NCBI RefSeq assembly: GCF_900105755.1
Contig: NZ_FNTQ01000001.1
Span: 8,618,001 to 8,682,000, forward strand
Reading direction: 5' to 3'
Source: Streptomyces sp. Ag109_O5-10
GTDB lineage: Bacteria; Actinomycetota; Actinomycetes; Streptomycetales; Streptomycetaceae
DNA: 64,000 bases
Shown one piece after another: positions 17,413 to 25,875 of this stretch. How positions within the stretch are numbered: the first letter of the stretch is position 1; every line of letters begins with the position of its first letter. The notes beneath the pieces were generated by a model. It was not told the DNA's origin, ran no database searches, and saw only the letters and a list, made by a program, of their open reading frames with translations. The position numbers and the translations under genes were made by a program.

Positions 17413-17832
17413 TCAGCTCCAGGCCCGGTACGGCTCGTCCAGCAGCTGGAAGACCGGCTCGCCCCGCACCGGGTCCTTGGCCGTCGAGAGCCGCACGCGG
17501 TCACCGCTGTGGATGCCGATCGGCGGGCCCATGACCCGGCCCCGGACCACGAACCCCTCGGCCATCTCGATCAGGGAGACGTTGCGCGCGGCGGGCGTGT
17601 TGCGGTGCACCACCGTCGAGTGGCGGACCGTGCCGGTGCCTTCGCTGCGCTCGGTCCGCAGTTCGCTGCCCTGGCACACGGGACACAGCAGCCGGTGGTA
17701 CATCGCGGTGCCGCACCAGGTGCAGCGCTGGTAGACGATGGCGTCCTTGGCGCGGTCCGCGGGCGCGGGGTCGAGCACGCCCGTCGCGAATCCGACCGCC
17801 GACTGCGCGGCGCTCGTCGAGTGGTGGTACAC
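17413..17832 (-). CDS. DUF35 zinc-ribbon/OB-fold protein (acyl-CoA-associated)
   Basis: A 139-residue protein. The N-terminal rubredoxin-like zinc ribbon has CTWC and CPVC pairs, followed by an OB-fold (GTGTVRHSTVVHR to GDRVRL). In known cases, DUF35 proteins partner with thiolases or hydratases in lipid, steroid or polyketide metabolism and channel acyl-CoA. No thiolase is next to this copy; its partner is an NTF2-like protein. A GTG start at 17832 is preceded by GGGAG; upstream in-frame sequence contains the operator and is not coding. Confidence 0.8.
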   Translation of the reverse strand: MYHHSTSAAQSAVGFATGVLDPAPADRAKDAIVYQRCTWCGTAMYHRLLCPVCQGSELRTERSEGTGTVRHSTVVHRNTPAARNVSLIEMAEGFVVRGRVMGPPIGIHSGDRVRLSTAKDPVRGEPVFQLLDEPYRAWS

Positions 17833-17933
17833 GCTGGTCAACTCCCTGCGCTCGCCCGGAATCCCACGTGCCCGGACCCGGCCGGGCACGCCTGTGCCCG
17901 GTCGGCCGTGCCACCGTGCACGTCGACAGAGTA

Positions 17934-17948
17934 TGGCACTCAGTGCCA
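17934..17948. promoter_or_regulatory. TetR-type operator upstream of the DUF35 operon
   Basis: TGGCACTCAGTGCCA is a perfect 15-base palindrome (7-1-7), 102 bases upstream of the DUF35 start. The same core occurs upstream of the neighbouring TetR gene. A half site (GGCACT) recurs at 17957-17962. Confidence 0.78.
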
Positions 17949-18008
17949 ACCGTAAAGGCACTGCGTACCCCTAATGTGGCGTACCCCTGCGCCGAGGTCC
18001 TCCGGGTC

Positions 18009-18752
18009 TCAGGCGCGGCCGAACGCGGTCTCGATCTCCTGGACCACCCGCCACAGCGGGGCGTCCCGCCGGGAGACGAGGACGACCACGTCGTCCGGGT
18101 GTTCCGCCGGGCCGCCGAACAGCGCGGCCGGCGCCGTGGCCGCCGCGGGACCGGCGGCCGGGGTGCCGAACGCGGCCTGCACGTACCCGAGGGCGTGGCC
18201 GACCGTCTCGTCCGCGTCGATCCGGCCGTCCGAACGCAGCCAGGAGCGGAGCGCGTTGTTGTGCGCCGCGACGACGGCCGCCGCCACGACATCCGCCCGC
18301 AGCGTTCCGTCGGGGCGGCCGGCGTACCGGCCGCGCAGGTACTCGGCGAGCGCGCGCTCGTAGCGCCACACCACCGACAGCTCGTACGCGCGCAGCCCCG
18401 GGACCTGTTTGGTGAGGCGGTAGCGCTGCACCGAGAAGGTCGGGTTCTCCGCGTACATCCGCAGCACCAGCCGCGCCGCGTCGCAGACCCGCCATACCGG
18501 CTCGCACTCCGGGTCGCCGGCCGCGAGGAAGGCGGTCATGTCGGCCAGGCATCCCTCGTGGTCGGGGAAGACCACGTCCTCCTTGGAGGGGAAGTAGCGG
18601 AAGAAGGACCGGCGCCCGACTCCCGCGAGGGAGACGATGTCGTCCACGGTCGTCTGCTCGTACCCGCGCTCCAGGAAGAGCCGGAAGGCCGCCGCGACCA
18701 GGGCGTCCCGCATGGGCGGCTTGGCGGGCGGTGCCACGCTGCTGGAGCTCAT
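18009..18752 (-). CDS. TetR family transcriptional regulator
   Basis: A 247-residue TetR-type repressor. The N-terminal helix-turn-helix spans about residues 15-60 (FLERGYEQTTVDDIVSLAGV, then RRSFFRYFPSKEDVVF). The C-terminal ligand-binding part resembles the MftR-like group. ATG 18752 opens with MSSSSVAPPAKP. Shared palindromes sit upstream of this gene and of the DUF35 operon, so autoregulation and control of the two downstream genes are likely. The acyl-CoA-linked target suggests a fatty-acyl or steroid-type ligand, which is inference. Confidence 0.88.
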   Translation of the reverse strand: MSSSSVAPPAKPPMRDALVAAAFRLFLERGYEQTTVDDIVSLAGVGRRSFFRYFPSKEDVVFPDHEGCLADMTAFLAAGDPECEPVWRVCDAARLVLRMYAENPTFSVQRYRLTKQVPGLRAYELSVVWRYERALAEYLRGRYAGRPDGTLRADVVAAAVVAAHNNALRSWLRSDGRIDADETVGHALGYVQAAFGTPAAGPAAATAPAALFGGPAEHPDDVVVLVSRRDAPLWRVVQEIETAFGRA

Positions 18753-18783
18753 GGACGCGAACGTAGCATTCCGCCGACCCGCA

Positions 18784-18820
18784 TGGCACTCAGTGCACCA
18801 GGTCAGGGGACTGAGTGCTC
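18784..18820. promoter_or_regulatory. TetR-type operators upstream of the tetR gene
   Basis: TGGCACTCAGTGCA (18784-18797) repeats the operator core GCACTCAGTGC found at 17934. A second partial copy in inverted orientation, GACTGAGTGCTC, follows at about 18809-18820. The first site ends 45 bases before the tetR start codon, a position suited to autorepression. Confidence 0.72.
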
Positions 18821-18937
18821 CGCCGCCGGACCGAGGCCCGCACGCGAGCCCGGGCTGAACCGGTGGGGCGCTCCTCCCGTATGTGTTCTCGGGGATCGCG
18901 GACTCCCCGTGCGCACGGGGAGTGGAAGGAGAGCAGT

Positions 18938-19735
18938 GTGTCGACACCGCCTGACCCTGAACAGCCGCACCGCGGGCCGGTCCTGGAACCGGTCCGGGTC
19001 CTGCGCCCCCGACGGCTCGACACCCTCGCGGAGCTGATGCGGGAGTTCCACGCGGACGCGGAGGCGGCCGAGCGGACGCGGGCGACGAGAGACGCGAGAG
19101 ACGCGAAGGAAGGAAAGGCGGCGGGGAACGGCGGCCCCGCGGACTTCGAGGCCTTCGAACCGGCAGCCGGTTCCGGCACCGGCGCCGGGTCCTTCGGCTC
19201 CGGCACGGAGGACGAGACACAAGAACTGCCGCCCGTCACCGACGGCCCGCGCACCGCGCCAGGCAGCGGCGGATACGGCCACGGCGCCGACCCGTCCCGT
19301 GCCTTCGGCTTCGGGCCGGGACTGCGTCGGGCCGCCGTCGTGGTGGCCGTCGGCGCGGCCGCCCTGGTCGGCTTCGGCTGTGCGTTGCTGCTGCCCGGCC
19401 GGGAGGGCACAGCCGAGGCCGCGCAGCCGTCCGGGTCGGCCAGCACGGCACCGGTCTCCACCCCGCCGGCGTCGGACACCTCCACCGACCCCGACGGCGC
19501 CGGCACCCTCCGCCAGGGCGACACCGGCCCCGGGGTCGTCGAGCTGGAGCAACGCCTGCTGCGCATCCCGGACGTCTACCGCGACGGTTCCACCGGCGGC
19601 ACCTACGACGCCGCCCTGACCGCCGCCGTGGAGCGGTTCCAGGTCTGGTACGGCATCAGCGGCGACGAACGCGGTGTCTACGGCGACGACACCCGCCGCG
19701 CCCTGGAGTCCCGCACCGGCCTCAGCGGTGGCTGA
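18938..19735 (+). CDS. Membrane-anchored peptidoglycan-binding domain protein
   Basis: A 265-residue protein. A long charged, low-complexity cytoplasmic part (1-120) precedes one membrane segment (AAVVVAVGAAALVGFGCALLL, about 130-150). A Ser/Thr/Pro linker and a C-terminal peptidoglycan-binding type 1 repeat follow (LRQGDTGPGVVELEQRL; ERFQVWYGI). It probably links the membrane to the cell wall. The GTG at 18938 has GGAAGGAGA upstream; the in-frame ATG at 18815 has none. Its last 14 bases overlap the convergent phosphatase gene. Confidence 0.82.
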   Translation: MSTPPDPEQPHRGPVLEPVRVLRPRRLDTLAELMREFHADAEAAERTRATRDARDAKEGKAAGNGGPADFEAFEPAAGSGTGAGSFGSGTEDETQELPPVTDGPRTAPGSGGYGHGADPSRAFGFGPGLRRAAVVVAVGAAALVGFGCALLLPGREGTAEAAQPSGSASTAPVSTPPASDTSTDPDGAGTLRQGDTGPGVVELEQRLLRIPDVYRDGSTGGTYDAALTAAVERFQVWYGISGDERGVYGDDTRRALESRTGLSGG

Positions 19736-22136
19736 CCGCCCGGGGCGGCGGCTGCTCCTCGCCCTCCACCGGCACCCGGATGTCCAGCACGCACACGTCG
19801 TCGCGCCGTTCGCCCGTCAGCATCGCGGCGAGGAGGTCGTCCAGGGAGGCGGGTCCGGCGGCGAGCGCGGCCGCCGCCAGACGGTCCAGGCCCGCGTCGA
19901 TGTCCTCGCCCAGCCGCTCGACCAGCCCGTCGGTGTACAGCAGCAGCCGGTCGCCGGGCTCCAGCTGGAACTCGGCCGACTCGTAGACCGGATTCGCCGA
20001 CGCACCGAGCAGCATGCCGGCCGGACGGTCGAGGCGGTAGGCCCGGCCCCCGCGCACGAGGAGCGGCGGCGGGTGACCCGCCTGGGCCCAGGCGAGACGC
20101 CGCTCGGCGGGGTCGTAGCGGGCCAGGACGAGTGTCGCGGTGGACTGGGCGTCGCGCGAGTGCAGGAGCAGGAAGTTGAGCCGGGCCAGCGCACCGGTCA
20201 GCGAGGAGCCGGTACTCACCATGCCCTTGGCGGTGAAGCGCAGCTGGGCCATCGTGGCGACGGCGTCGACACCGTGGCCCGCGACGTCGCCGACCACGAA
20301 CAGCGCGGCCTCGTCGGGCAGTTCGATGGCGCTGAACCAGTCCCCGCCGACGTGCACCCCCGTCTGTGCGGGCAGGTAGGCGACCTCGACGTGCAGCCCG
20401 TGCAGCTGCACCGGGTTGCTGGGCAGCGGCAGCAGCGCGTGCTGGAGCCGGGCGGCGAGCGCACGCTCGGCGTCCAGGACGCCGCGCTGCACGAGGATCG
20501 CGCGTTCGCTGTCCACCAGCGCGAGCTCGGCGCTGCGCTGCGCGGTGAGGTCCTGCACGAAGCCGTGCACCTCGACGACCGTCCCGTCCGTGCCGCTCAC
20601 CGCTTCCGCGACCGCCCTCAGATGCCGTACCGCGTTCCCGGTCCTGATCCGGAACGGCACGTCGAACGACCGGCCGGTACGGGCGAGTTCGGTGACGGCC
20701 CGGGCCAGCGCGTGGGCGTCCTCGGGAAGTACCAGGTCCGGCAGCAGGTCCAGCGGCACCGCGCCGCGTCCCGGGTCGCGGCCCAGGATGGTGTACACCT
20801 GGGACGACCAGTTGACCTGGCGGGTGACCAGGTTCCAGTTCGCCCAGCCGAGGTTGCCCAGCCGCTGCAGCTCCGCCAGCCGCTGCTCCTGCCGCTCCTC
20901 GGTGTCGTGCCGCAGCCAGGTCACCAGCAGCCCGTCGCCGAGCCGCGCCGCGCGCACCGAGTAGGTGGCCGTCACGGTCACCCCCGCGACGATCTCCTCG
21001 TAGACGAACGGCTCGCCCTCGTACGGCTCGCCTCCGGCGAGCACCTTCAGGTAGGCCTGCCAGAGCGACTCGCCGGCGACGGAGGGATAGCTCTCCAGGA
21101 CGTGCGAGCCGATCAGCTCCCGGCCGGTGCGGCCCAGGATGTCGACGGCCCCCGGAGTGGCAGCCTCGATGCGGTAGTCCTCCACCTCCCCGGCGGCGGT
21201 GCGCAGCGGGACCAGCAGGACCGTGGCTCCCGGCAGGGCGTCGAGGACCGGCTGCACCGCCGTGGCGAGGTCCGAGGTCACCGGCGCCGCGGGGACGCCG
21301 AGGTGGCCGGCGACGAGCCGGGCGACCGACTGCAGCAGCTCACGGTCCGCCTGTCCGAAGGCGGCCTCGGGGCGACGCAGTACCCCGAGGACCGTGTCCG
21401 CCGTGACCGGTACCCAGGCCCGGGACCGCCAGTGCCCGGGCGGCTCGTCGATGAGCTGGTACACCTGCCGGTCCTCGGCGAAGTGCTCCAGCCAGAGCGG
21501 CTCGCCCGCCGTCAGCACCTCCAGGGGGGCGATACCCCGCAGCGGCGGCACCTTGTGCCACCGGGTGGCGAGCGTGGCGTCGAGGCCCGCGTGCCCGGCG
21601 AGTTCGAGCCCGCCGCTGGGCAGCCGCCGGTAGAGCAGCACCGCGTCGGCGTCGATCCGGGGTGCCAGGTGCTCGTGGAGCACCTCGGCCAGTTCCTGCC
21701 GGGAGCCGACGTGCAGCAGGGCCCTGCCGAGGCGGCTGAGGACCTCGGCGGTCCCGGTCGGGGCGGGCGCCCCGGGAGACGGGTTGGGGGCGAGCGGTTC
21801 GGGGGCGGGGGCCGTGGCGGCGGGCGGGGTGGGCATCAGGGCGCCGAGGGTGAGCCAGCACTCCTCCAGCAGCGTGCGGTTCCCGGCCTCGGCCCGTTGC
21901 GCCAGCGCCTCGTGCGCGGCGTCGGGGGAGCAGCCCGCGGTGGCCATCAGAGCACCCTTGGCACGCTCCACCACCGCGGAAGTGGCGGCCGACTCCCGCA
22001 GCCGGTCCAGCTCGGCGCGCTGCCTGGACACGATCCTGGCCAGGGCCGCCGGCTCGGCGACGGCACCGGAGTCCACGGCAGGCACGTACTCGCTCGTCAC
22101 GGATCGAGCATGGCACAGGACGGGGCTCTCGATCAC
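19722..22136 (-). CDS. ANTAR-GAF-PAS-SpoIIE phosphatase fusion
   Basis: An 804-residue cytoplasmic protein. Residues 40-98 match the RNA-binding ANTAR domain, with VVERAKGALMATAGCSPDAA. A GAF-like domain (about 130-270), two PAS-like segments (about 300-540) and a PP2C/SpoIIE phosphatase domain (about 580-795, VGGDWFSAIELP and VGDVAGHGVDA) follow. Metal-binding Asp residues of the phosphatase are present, including LLLYTDGLVE. Such phosphatases usually act on anti-anti-sigma factors. ANTAR at the N-terminus of a phosphatase is unusual. GTG 22136 or in-frame GTG 22100 is the start; neither has a strong ribosome site. Confidence 0.85.
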   Translation of the reverse strand: MIESPVLCHARSVTSEYVPAVDSGAVAEPAALARIVSRQRAELDRLRESAATSAVVERAKGALMATAGCSPDAAHEALAQRAEAGNRTLLEECWLTLGALMPTPPAATAPAPEPLAPNPSPGAPAPTGTAEVLSRLGRALLHVGSRQELAEVLHEHLAPRIDADAVLLYRRLPSGGLELAGHAGLDATLATRWHKVPPLRGIAPLEVLTAGEPLWLEHFAEDRQVYQLIDEPPGHWRSRAWVPVTADTVLGVLRRPEAAFGQADRELLQSVARLVAGHLGVPAAPVTSDLATAVQPVLDALPGATVLLVPLRTAAGEVEDYRIEAATPGAVDILGRTGRELIGSHVLESYPSVAGESLWQAYLKVLAGGEPYEGEPFVYEEIVAGVTVTATYSVRAARLGDGLLVTWLRHDTEERQEQRLAELQRLGNLGWANWNLVTRQVNWSSQVYTILGRDPGRGAVPLDLLPDLVLPEDAHALARAVTELARTGRSFDVPFRIRTGNAVRHLRAVAEAVSGTDGTVVEVHGFVQDLTAQRSAELALVDSERAILVQRGVLDAERALAARLQHALLPLPSNPVQLHGLHVEVAYLPAQTGVHVGGDWFSAIELPDEAALFVVGDVAGHGVDAVATMAQLRFTAKGMVSTGSSLTGALARLNFLLLHSRDAQSTATLVLARYDPAERRLAWAQAGHPPPLLVRGGRAYRLDRPAGMLLGASANPVYESAEFQLEPGDRLLLYTDGLVERLGEDIDAGLDRLAAAALAAGPASLDDLLAAMLTGERRDDVCVLDIRVPVEGEEQPPPRAVSHR

Positions 22137-22184
22137 GCCTGTACCCGAGCTGTGCAGGACATGGGCATCCGTGGACGGATGTGG

Positions 22185-22562
22185 TCAGCGTCCGGTGCTG
22201 TGCCCGACGAGCGCCTCGGTGACCACGCGGACGCTGCGGGCGATGTGCTGCAGCTGCATGACCTCCGCCGCGTACAGCTTGATGGTGTGCTCGATGACCG
22301 ACTCCGGCAGGCCCAGCAGGGGCAGCTCGGCCCGTGCGGTCTGCAGCGCCGTGCGCGCCACCCGGACCTCCTGCTGGACCTGGATCTGCGCGTGCCGGGC
22401 GAGCAGCACGGGGTGCCGGATCAGTGCCGGATAGCTGGCGTAGCGGGCCGGGACCAGCTCGCGCAGCCATTTCGCGGCGGAGCGCTCCCAGTCGTAACTG
22501 CCCGGTGCCTTCACCTGGCAGGGCCAGTCTGGGCTGATGCGCGCGGTCGTCGTCAGAGTCAT
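22185..22562 (-). CDS. Hypothetical helical protein
   Basis: A 125-residue, mainly helical protein with no recognised domain. It has an aromatic N-terminus (ISPDWPCQVKAPGSYDWERS) and a long helical C-terminus (LPESVIEHTIKLYAAEVMQ). ATG 22562 is preferred over ATG 22568 because GGAAG lies about 8 bases upstream of it. It sits 48 bases before the ANTAR-phosphatase start in the same direction and may be cotranscribed. Confidence 0.7.
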   Translation of the reverse strand: MTLTTTARISPDWPCQVKAPGSYDWERSAAKWLRELVPARYASYPALIRHPVLLARHAQIQVQQEVRVARTALQTARAELPLLGLPESVIEHTIKLYAAEVMQLQHIARSVRVVTEALVGHSTGR

Positions 22563-22976
22563 GATCATCGCTTCCGGGTGTGCGGCGTCGTGAGGGTGCT
22601 CGACGGAGGTCTTGGCGGCTCCGGCCTAGGGGATGGCCGAAGCCGCCGCGGGCGGATCGCGCAGGCGATGCCCGTTCGAACATCCCCGGCGCCGACGCGG
22701 GTAGGAGACGGCGGCTGGGGGTGTCCGCGCGAGGCCCCGGACGCCGGCCGCCGGCACTGCGGGTGGTGCTGCGTGCGCATGGGCGGTCCGTCGGCTTTCT
22801 CGGGGCGGGTGCGAGCGGTGCGTCCTCGGGTGCGGAACATGCCCGGAGTGGGCCGGGTGGGTGATCCGTGAGCAGTATTTATATATGCCGTCCGGTTTGC
22901 AAGACGCATGAAAACATTCATGCGGGAAATGAGGTGAATACTCCCCTTACGAGGTCCCGCGGGGATCGGATCCGGG
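22563..22976. other. Intergenic region with AT-rich island
   Basis: A 414-base gap between the helical protein and the RpiR gene. The left two thirds are GC-rich with no motif I recognise. The segment 22861-22950 is strikingly AT-rich for this genome (including TATTTATATATGCC), and contains the 8-base inverted repeat described separately. Promoter elements for the downstream minus-strand genes probably lie here, but spacing of candidate boxes is not convincing. Confidence 0.6.
22905..22924. promoter_or_regulatory. Perfect inverted repeat in AT-rich island
   Basis: CGCATGAA and TTCATGCG (8-base arms, AACA loop) lie 52 bases beyond the stop of the RpiR gene and 340 bases upstream of the helical protein. 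It could be the RpiR terminator hairpin or an operator in a promoter zone. Confidence 0.55.
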
Positions 22977-23924
22977 TCAGTCCTTGAGGAAGAACTGGTG
23001 TTCCTCGGCGACCTGCTCGTACTCCTCAAGCCGGGCCTGGGTGCGCTCGGGATCGGCATCGGTCATGGCCTGGAGCAGGGCGGCGGCCATCAGACCGGGC
23101 GCCGCGTAGGTGTCGAAGACCAGGCGGGACCCGATGCCGGTGCTGAAGGTGACGTCGGCCTCGTCGGCGAGCGCGCCGAGCGCCAGATCGGTCACCAGCG
23201 CCACCCGCAGCCCCGCCGTGCGCGCCACCCGGATCGCGGTCAGCGTCTCCTGCGCGTGCCGCGGCATGCCGAACGCCAGCACCCAGGTGCCGCCCGCCTC
23301 GCGGGACTGCAGCAGCGCGTCGTACGCCACGCTGCCGCCCCGGGTCACCAGCCGGACATCGGGGTGGATACGGCGGGCGGCGTAGGCGAAGTACTCAGCC
23401 AGCGAGACGGAGATGCGCAGGCCCAGCACGGTCAGCGGCGACGACTGGGACAGCTCGCGGCCGATCCAGATCACCCGGTCCGGGTCGGCGAAGTCCCGGC
23501 GCAGGTTCTCCAGGTTCTCGATCTCGGCGTCCACGGCGGCCTGCAGCTCGTTGCTGCGCTGCTCGGTGGCGGCCCCGGTGCCGCCGGCCAGGGTGCGCAG
23601 CGCGATCGACTGGAGCCGCTCGCGCAGCGCAGGGTACCCGCTGAAGCCGACCGCGCCCGCGAACCGGGTCACCGACGGCTGGCTGACCCCGACCCGCTCG
23701 GCCAGGTCGGTGATCGACAGGAAGGCCGCCTCGGTGATGTGGTCGATCAGGTACTGGGCGATGCGGCGCTGGCCGGGGGAGAGGCGGGGACCGTCGAAGA
23801 GTTCGCGGAGCTGGGAGGTGGGCGCGGCCTCCGCCTCCGGCACGGTTTTGCCCGAGGTGATCGCGGATGCCTGTGCACGTGCCTGCTGCGGCGATGGCAC
23901 CGAAGCGCCTCCTTTGTCTCCCAC
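22977..23924 (-). CDS. MurR/RpiR family transcriptional regulator
   Basis: A 315-residue regulator. Residues 40-115 form the RpiR helix-turn-helix domain (LSPGQRRIAQYLIDH; FLSITDLAERVGVSQPSVTRF). Residues 150-280 form the SIS phosphosugar-binding domain. Family members sense sugar phosphates or amino-sugar derivatives. No sugar gene is adjacent; the nearest neighbours are an unknown protein and a GT39-type transferase 160 bases upstream, so the target is unclear. Confidence 0.88.
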   Translation of the reverse strand: MGDKGGASVPSPQQARAQASAITSGKTVPEAEAAPTSQLRELFDGPRLSPGQRRIAQYLIDHITEAAFLSITDLAERVGVSQPSVTRFAGAVGFSGYPALRERLQSIALRTLAGGTGAATEQRSNELQAAVDAEIENLENLRRDFADPDRVIWIGRELSQSSPLTVLGLRISVSLAEYFAYAARRIHPDVRLVTRGGSVAYDALLQSREAGGTWVLAFGMPRHAQETLTAIRVARTAGLRVALVTDLALGALADEADVTFSTGIGSRLVFDTYAAPGLMAAALLQAMTDADPERTQARLEEYEQVAEEHQFFLKD

Positions 23925-24086
23925 GAGGACTCAACATAGCTCACGGACCGTGGTGACCAGGGGTTGTGCGGTACGCCGGACCGTCCCGGCGCCGGACGCC
24001 CGGGATGCGGAAACAGCACCGGGATTCCGGCGCTCACCGGCGACGGATGCGGTGGGCCTCGTCGGTGGATCGGATGGATCGTACGG

Positions 24087-25838
24087 TCATCGCCGATAGA
24101 TGGTGATCGAATGACCGACATCATCGACCGGACGGCTGGTGTCGATCAATTCGGCCAGCCTGCCCCGGGCCTTGGCGGCCGACGAGTCCGAGACGACCAG
24201 CAGGCCGTGCACCTGCCCGGGCGGCACCTTGCGGGGGTCGGCGGCATGGATCCCGTAGTACGCCGGGACGCCACTGCCCTTGTAGACCAGCCAGATCCGC
24301 TCGCCCGGGTAGCGCTCCGCGAGCCGGTCGGCGAGCCTGCCCAGGTCCTGCCCCCAGTCCACGTTGGAGTCGTGCAGCCACAGATGCGTCTTCGCCGGAC
24401 CCCCGAACGTTTCGTTGGCGTACGGCAGATAGAACGGGAACGTCCGCAGCGAACTCACGGCGACGAACAGCACCAGCGCCCCGCCCACCGGCCGTGCCCA
24501 GCGCCGGCGCACCGTCAGGGCCGCGGCCCCGGCCACCGCGAGGAACATCGGCATGAAGACCGCGTACCGCGTCCCGAAATCCCGCGACCCGGTCATCGCC
24601 GAGGCCAGCAGCACGGCCGGCGGCACCAGCACGTAGGGCGCGGCCCGTCGCAGCCGCCGCACCGCCACCAGCGCGACGGCACCCGCCGCCCACAGCGCCA
24701 GCATGCCGAGCGGGGTCTTCACGAGCAGGGCGGCCGGCAGGTAGTACCAGCGGGAGCCGGTGTAGAGGTGCCCGAACAGATAGCCCTGCCAGGGGTAGTC
24801 CTCCAGCGCGAACTGCATCCGCATGCCGTCCCGGTAGGACGCCGGGAAGGGCAGCAGGCCGGTCAGCAGGCCCCGCAGGCCGTGCACCGCGGGCACCGGC
24901 TCGGCGGACAGCGCACGCAGCCGGGGATCGACCGCCAGGTAGGAGAGCCACACGACGACGACCGCCGTCACCGTCACCACGACCGCGGCCGCGACGGCGC
25001 GCAGCGCACGGCCCGGGCGCGCCCCCCACACCGAGACCACCGCCAGCGCCACGAGCACCGGAATCGCGGGCAGCGCGCTCATCTTCGTCGCCACCGAGGC
25101 CCCCAGCGCGGCCCCCGCCAGGGGCAGGTACAGCCGGGGCCGGCGGCGGGCCCGCCACACCAGCCACGCCGACGTCAGCACGAACCCGGCCGACGGCACG
25201 TCCAGGGTGGCCAGCGAGCCGTGCGCGATGACGTCCGGCGAGAAGCAGTACAGGGCGAGCGCCGACAAGCCGGCCGCCGTACCGAGGACCTCGCGGGCGA
25301 AGGCGAACGCCACCAGGCCGAACAGCAGCGTCAGCACGATCACCGGCAGCCGCGCCCACAGCATCACCCGCCAGGGGTCGTTGCCGGACGCGTACAGCAG
25401 ATGCCGGCCCACCTGCCCCTGGTCGCCGCGGTACGACGGGTCGTAGTGCGGGTCGGCGACCGCGATCCCGGCCATGATCACGAGCTTGCCGAGCGGCGGG
25501 TGCTCGGTGTTGTAGCGCAGCCGGTGCTCGTGGAGGTAGTCGGTGGCCGTGGCCACGTAGACCGGCTCGTCGACGGTGGGCGTCTGCTGGACCGCGGTGG
25601 TCACCATGGCCGCCGCCATCTGGGCCAGCAGCAGCACCGCGAGGACCGGCACCAGCCACCGGCGACGGGTGCGCAGGGCGGCGGTCAGCCGGGCCGCGGG
25701 GGCGGGCCGGGGAAGGGGACCGGGGCCGGCGGGGAGGCCGGGGACACCGGGTTCGAGGACCGACTGCTGTTCGCTTGCCATCATCCGCCCCGCGGGGACA
25801 CCTGGCCCGCGGTGACGGGAGCGATCACGAGCAGTCAT
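24087..25838 (-). CDS. GT39-type polytopic membrane glycosyltransferase (ArnT/PMT-like)
   Basis: A 583-residue integral membrane protein with about 10-12 hydrophobic segments after a cytoplasmic tail (1-60). The acidic pair D90-E91 (TPTVDEPVYVATATDYL) in the first outer loop and the following HRLRYNTEHPPLGKL are hallmarks of dolichyl-phosphate-mannose and arabinose transferases. It probably transfers a sugar from a polyprenyl phosphate donor to an outer-surface acceptor. An in-frame MM at residues 19-20 is an alternative start. Confidence 0.82.
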   Translation of the reverse strand: MTARDRSRHRGPGVPAGRMMASEQQSVLEPGVPGLPAGPGPLPRPAPAARLTAALRTRRRWLVPVLAVLLLAQMAAAMVTTAVQQTPTVDEPVYVATATDYLHEHRLRYNTEHPPLGKLVIMAGIAVADPHYDPSYRGDQGQVGRHLLYASGNDPWRVMLWARLPVIVLTLLFGLVAFAFAREVLGTAAGLSALALYCFSPDVIAHGSLATLDVPSAGFVLTSAWLVWRARRRPRLYLPLAGAALGASVATKMSALPAIPVLVALAVVSVWGARPGRALRAVAAAVVVTVTAVVVVWLSYLAVDPRLRALSAEPVPAVHGLRGLLTGLLPFPASYRDGMRMQFALEDYPWQGYLFGHLYTGSRWYYLPAALLVKTPLGMLALWAAGAVALVAVRRLRRAAPYVLVPPAVLLASAMTGSRDFGTRYAVFMPMFLAVAGAAALTVRRRWARPVGGALVLFVAVSSLRTFPFYLPYANETFGGPAKTHLWLHDSNVDWGQDLGRLADRLAERYPGERIWLVYKGSGVPAYYGIHAADPRKVPPGQVHGLLVVSDSSAAKARGRLAELIDTSRPVDDVGHSITIYRR

Positions 25839-25875
25839 GGGCCCTACTGTCGCATCGCTCCCGCCACCGGGCGCG

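Noticed and set aside
17934..17948. A CIRCE (HrcA) heat-shock operator
   Set aside because: The palindrome has GCACTC but only one spacer base, not the nine-base spacer of CIRCE, and no heat-shock gene is nearby.
19674..22871. A plus-strand open frame of more than 1,000 codons opposite the ANTAR-phosphatase
   Set aside because: It is the antisense of the phosphatase gene, a common artefact in high-GC sequence; its Gln/Gly/Arg-rich translation has no domain.
22565..23059. A 164-codon minus-strand open frame over the AT-rich island
   Set aside because: Low-complexity Pro/Arg-rich translation, no start context and overlap with the RpiR gene; it is a GC-skew artefact.
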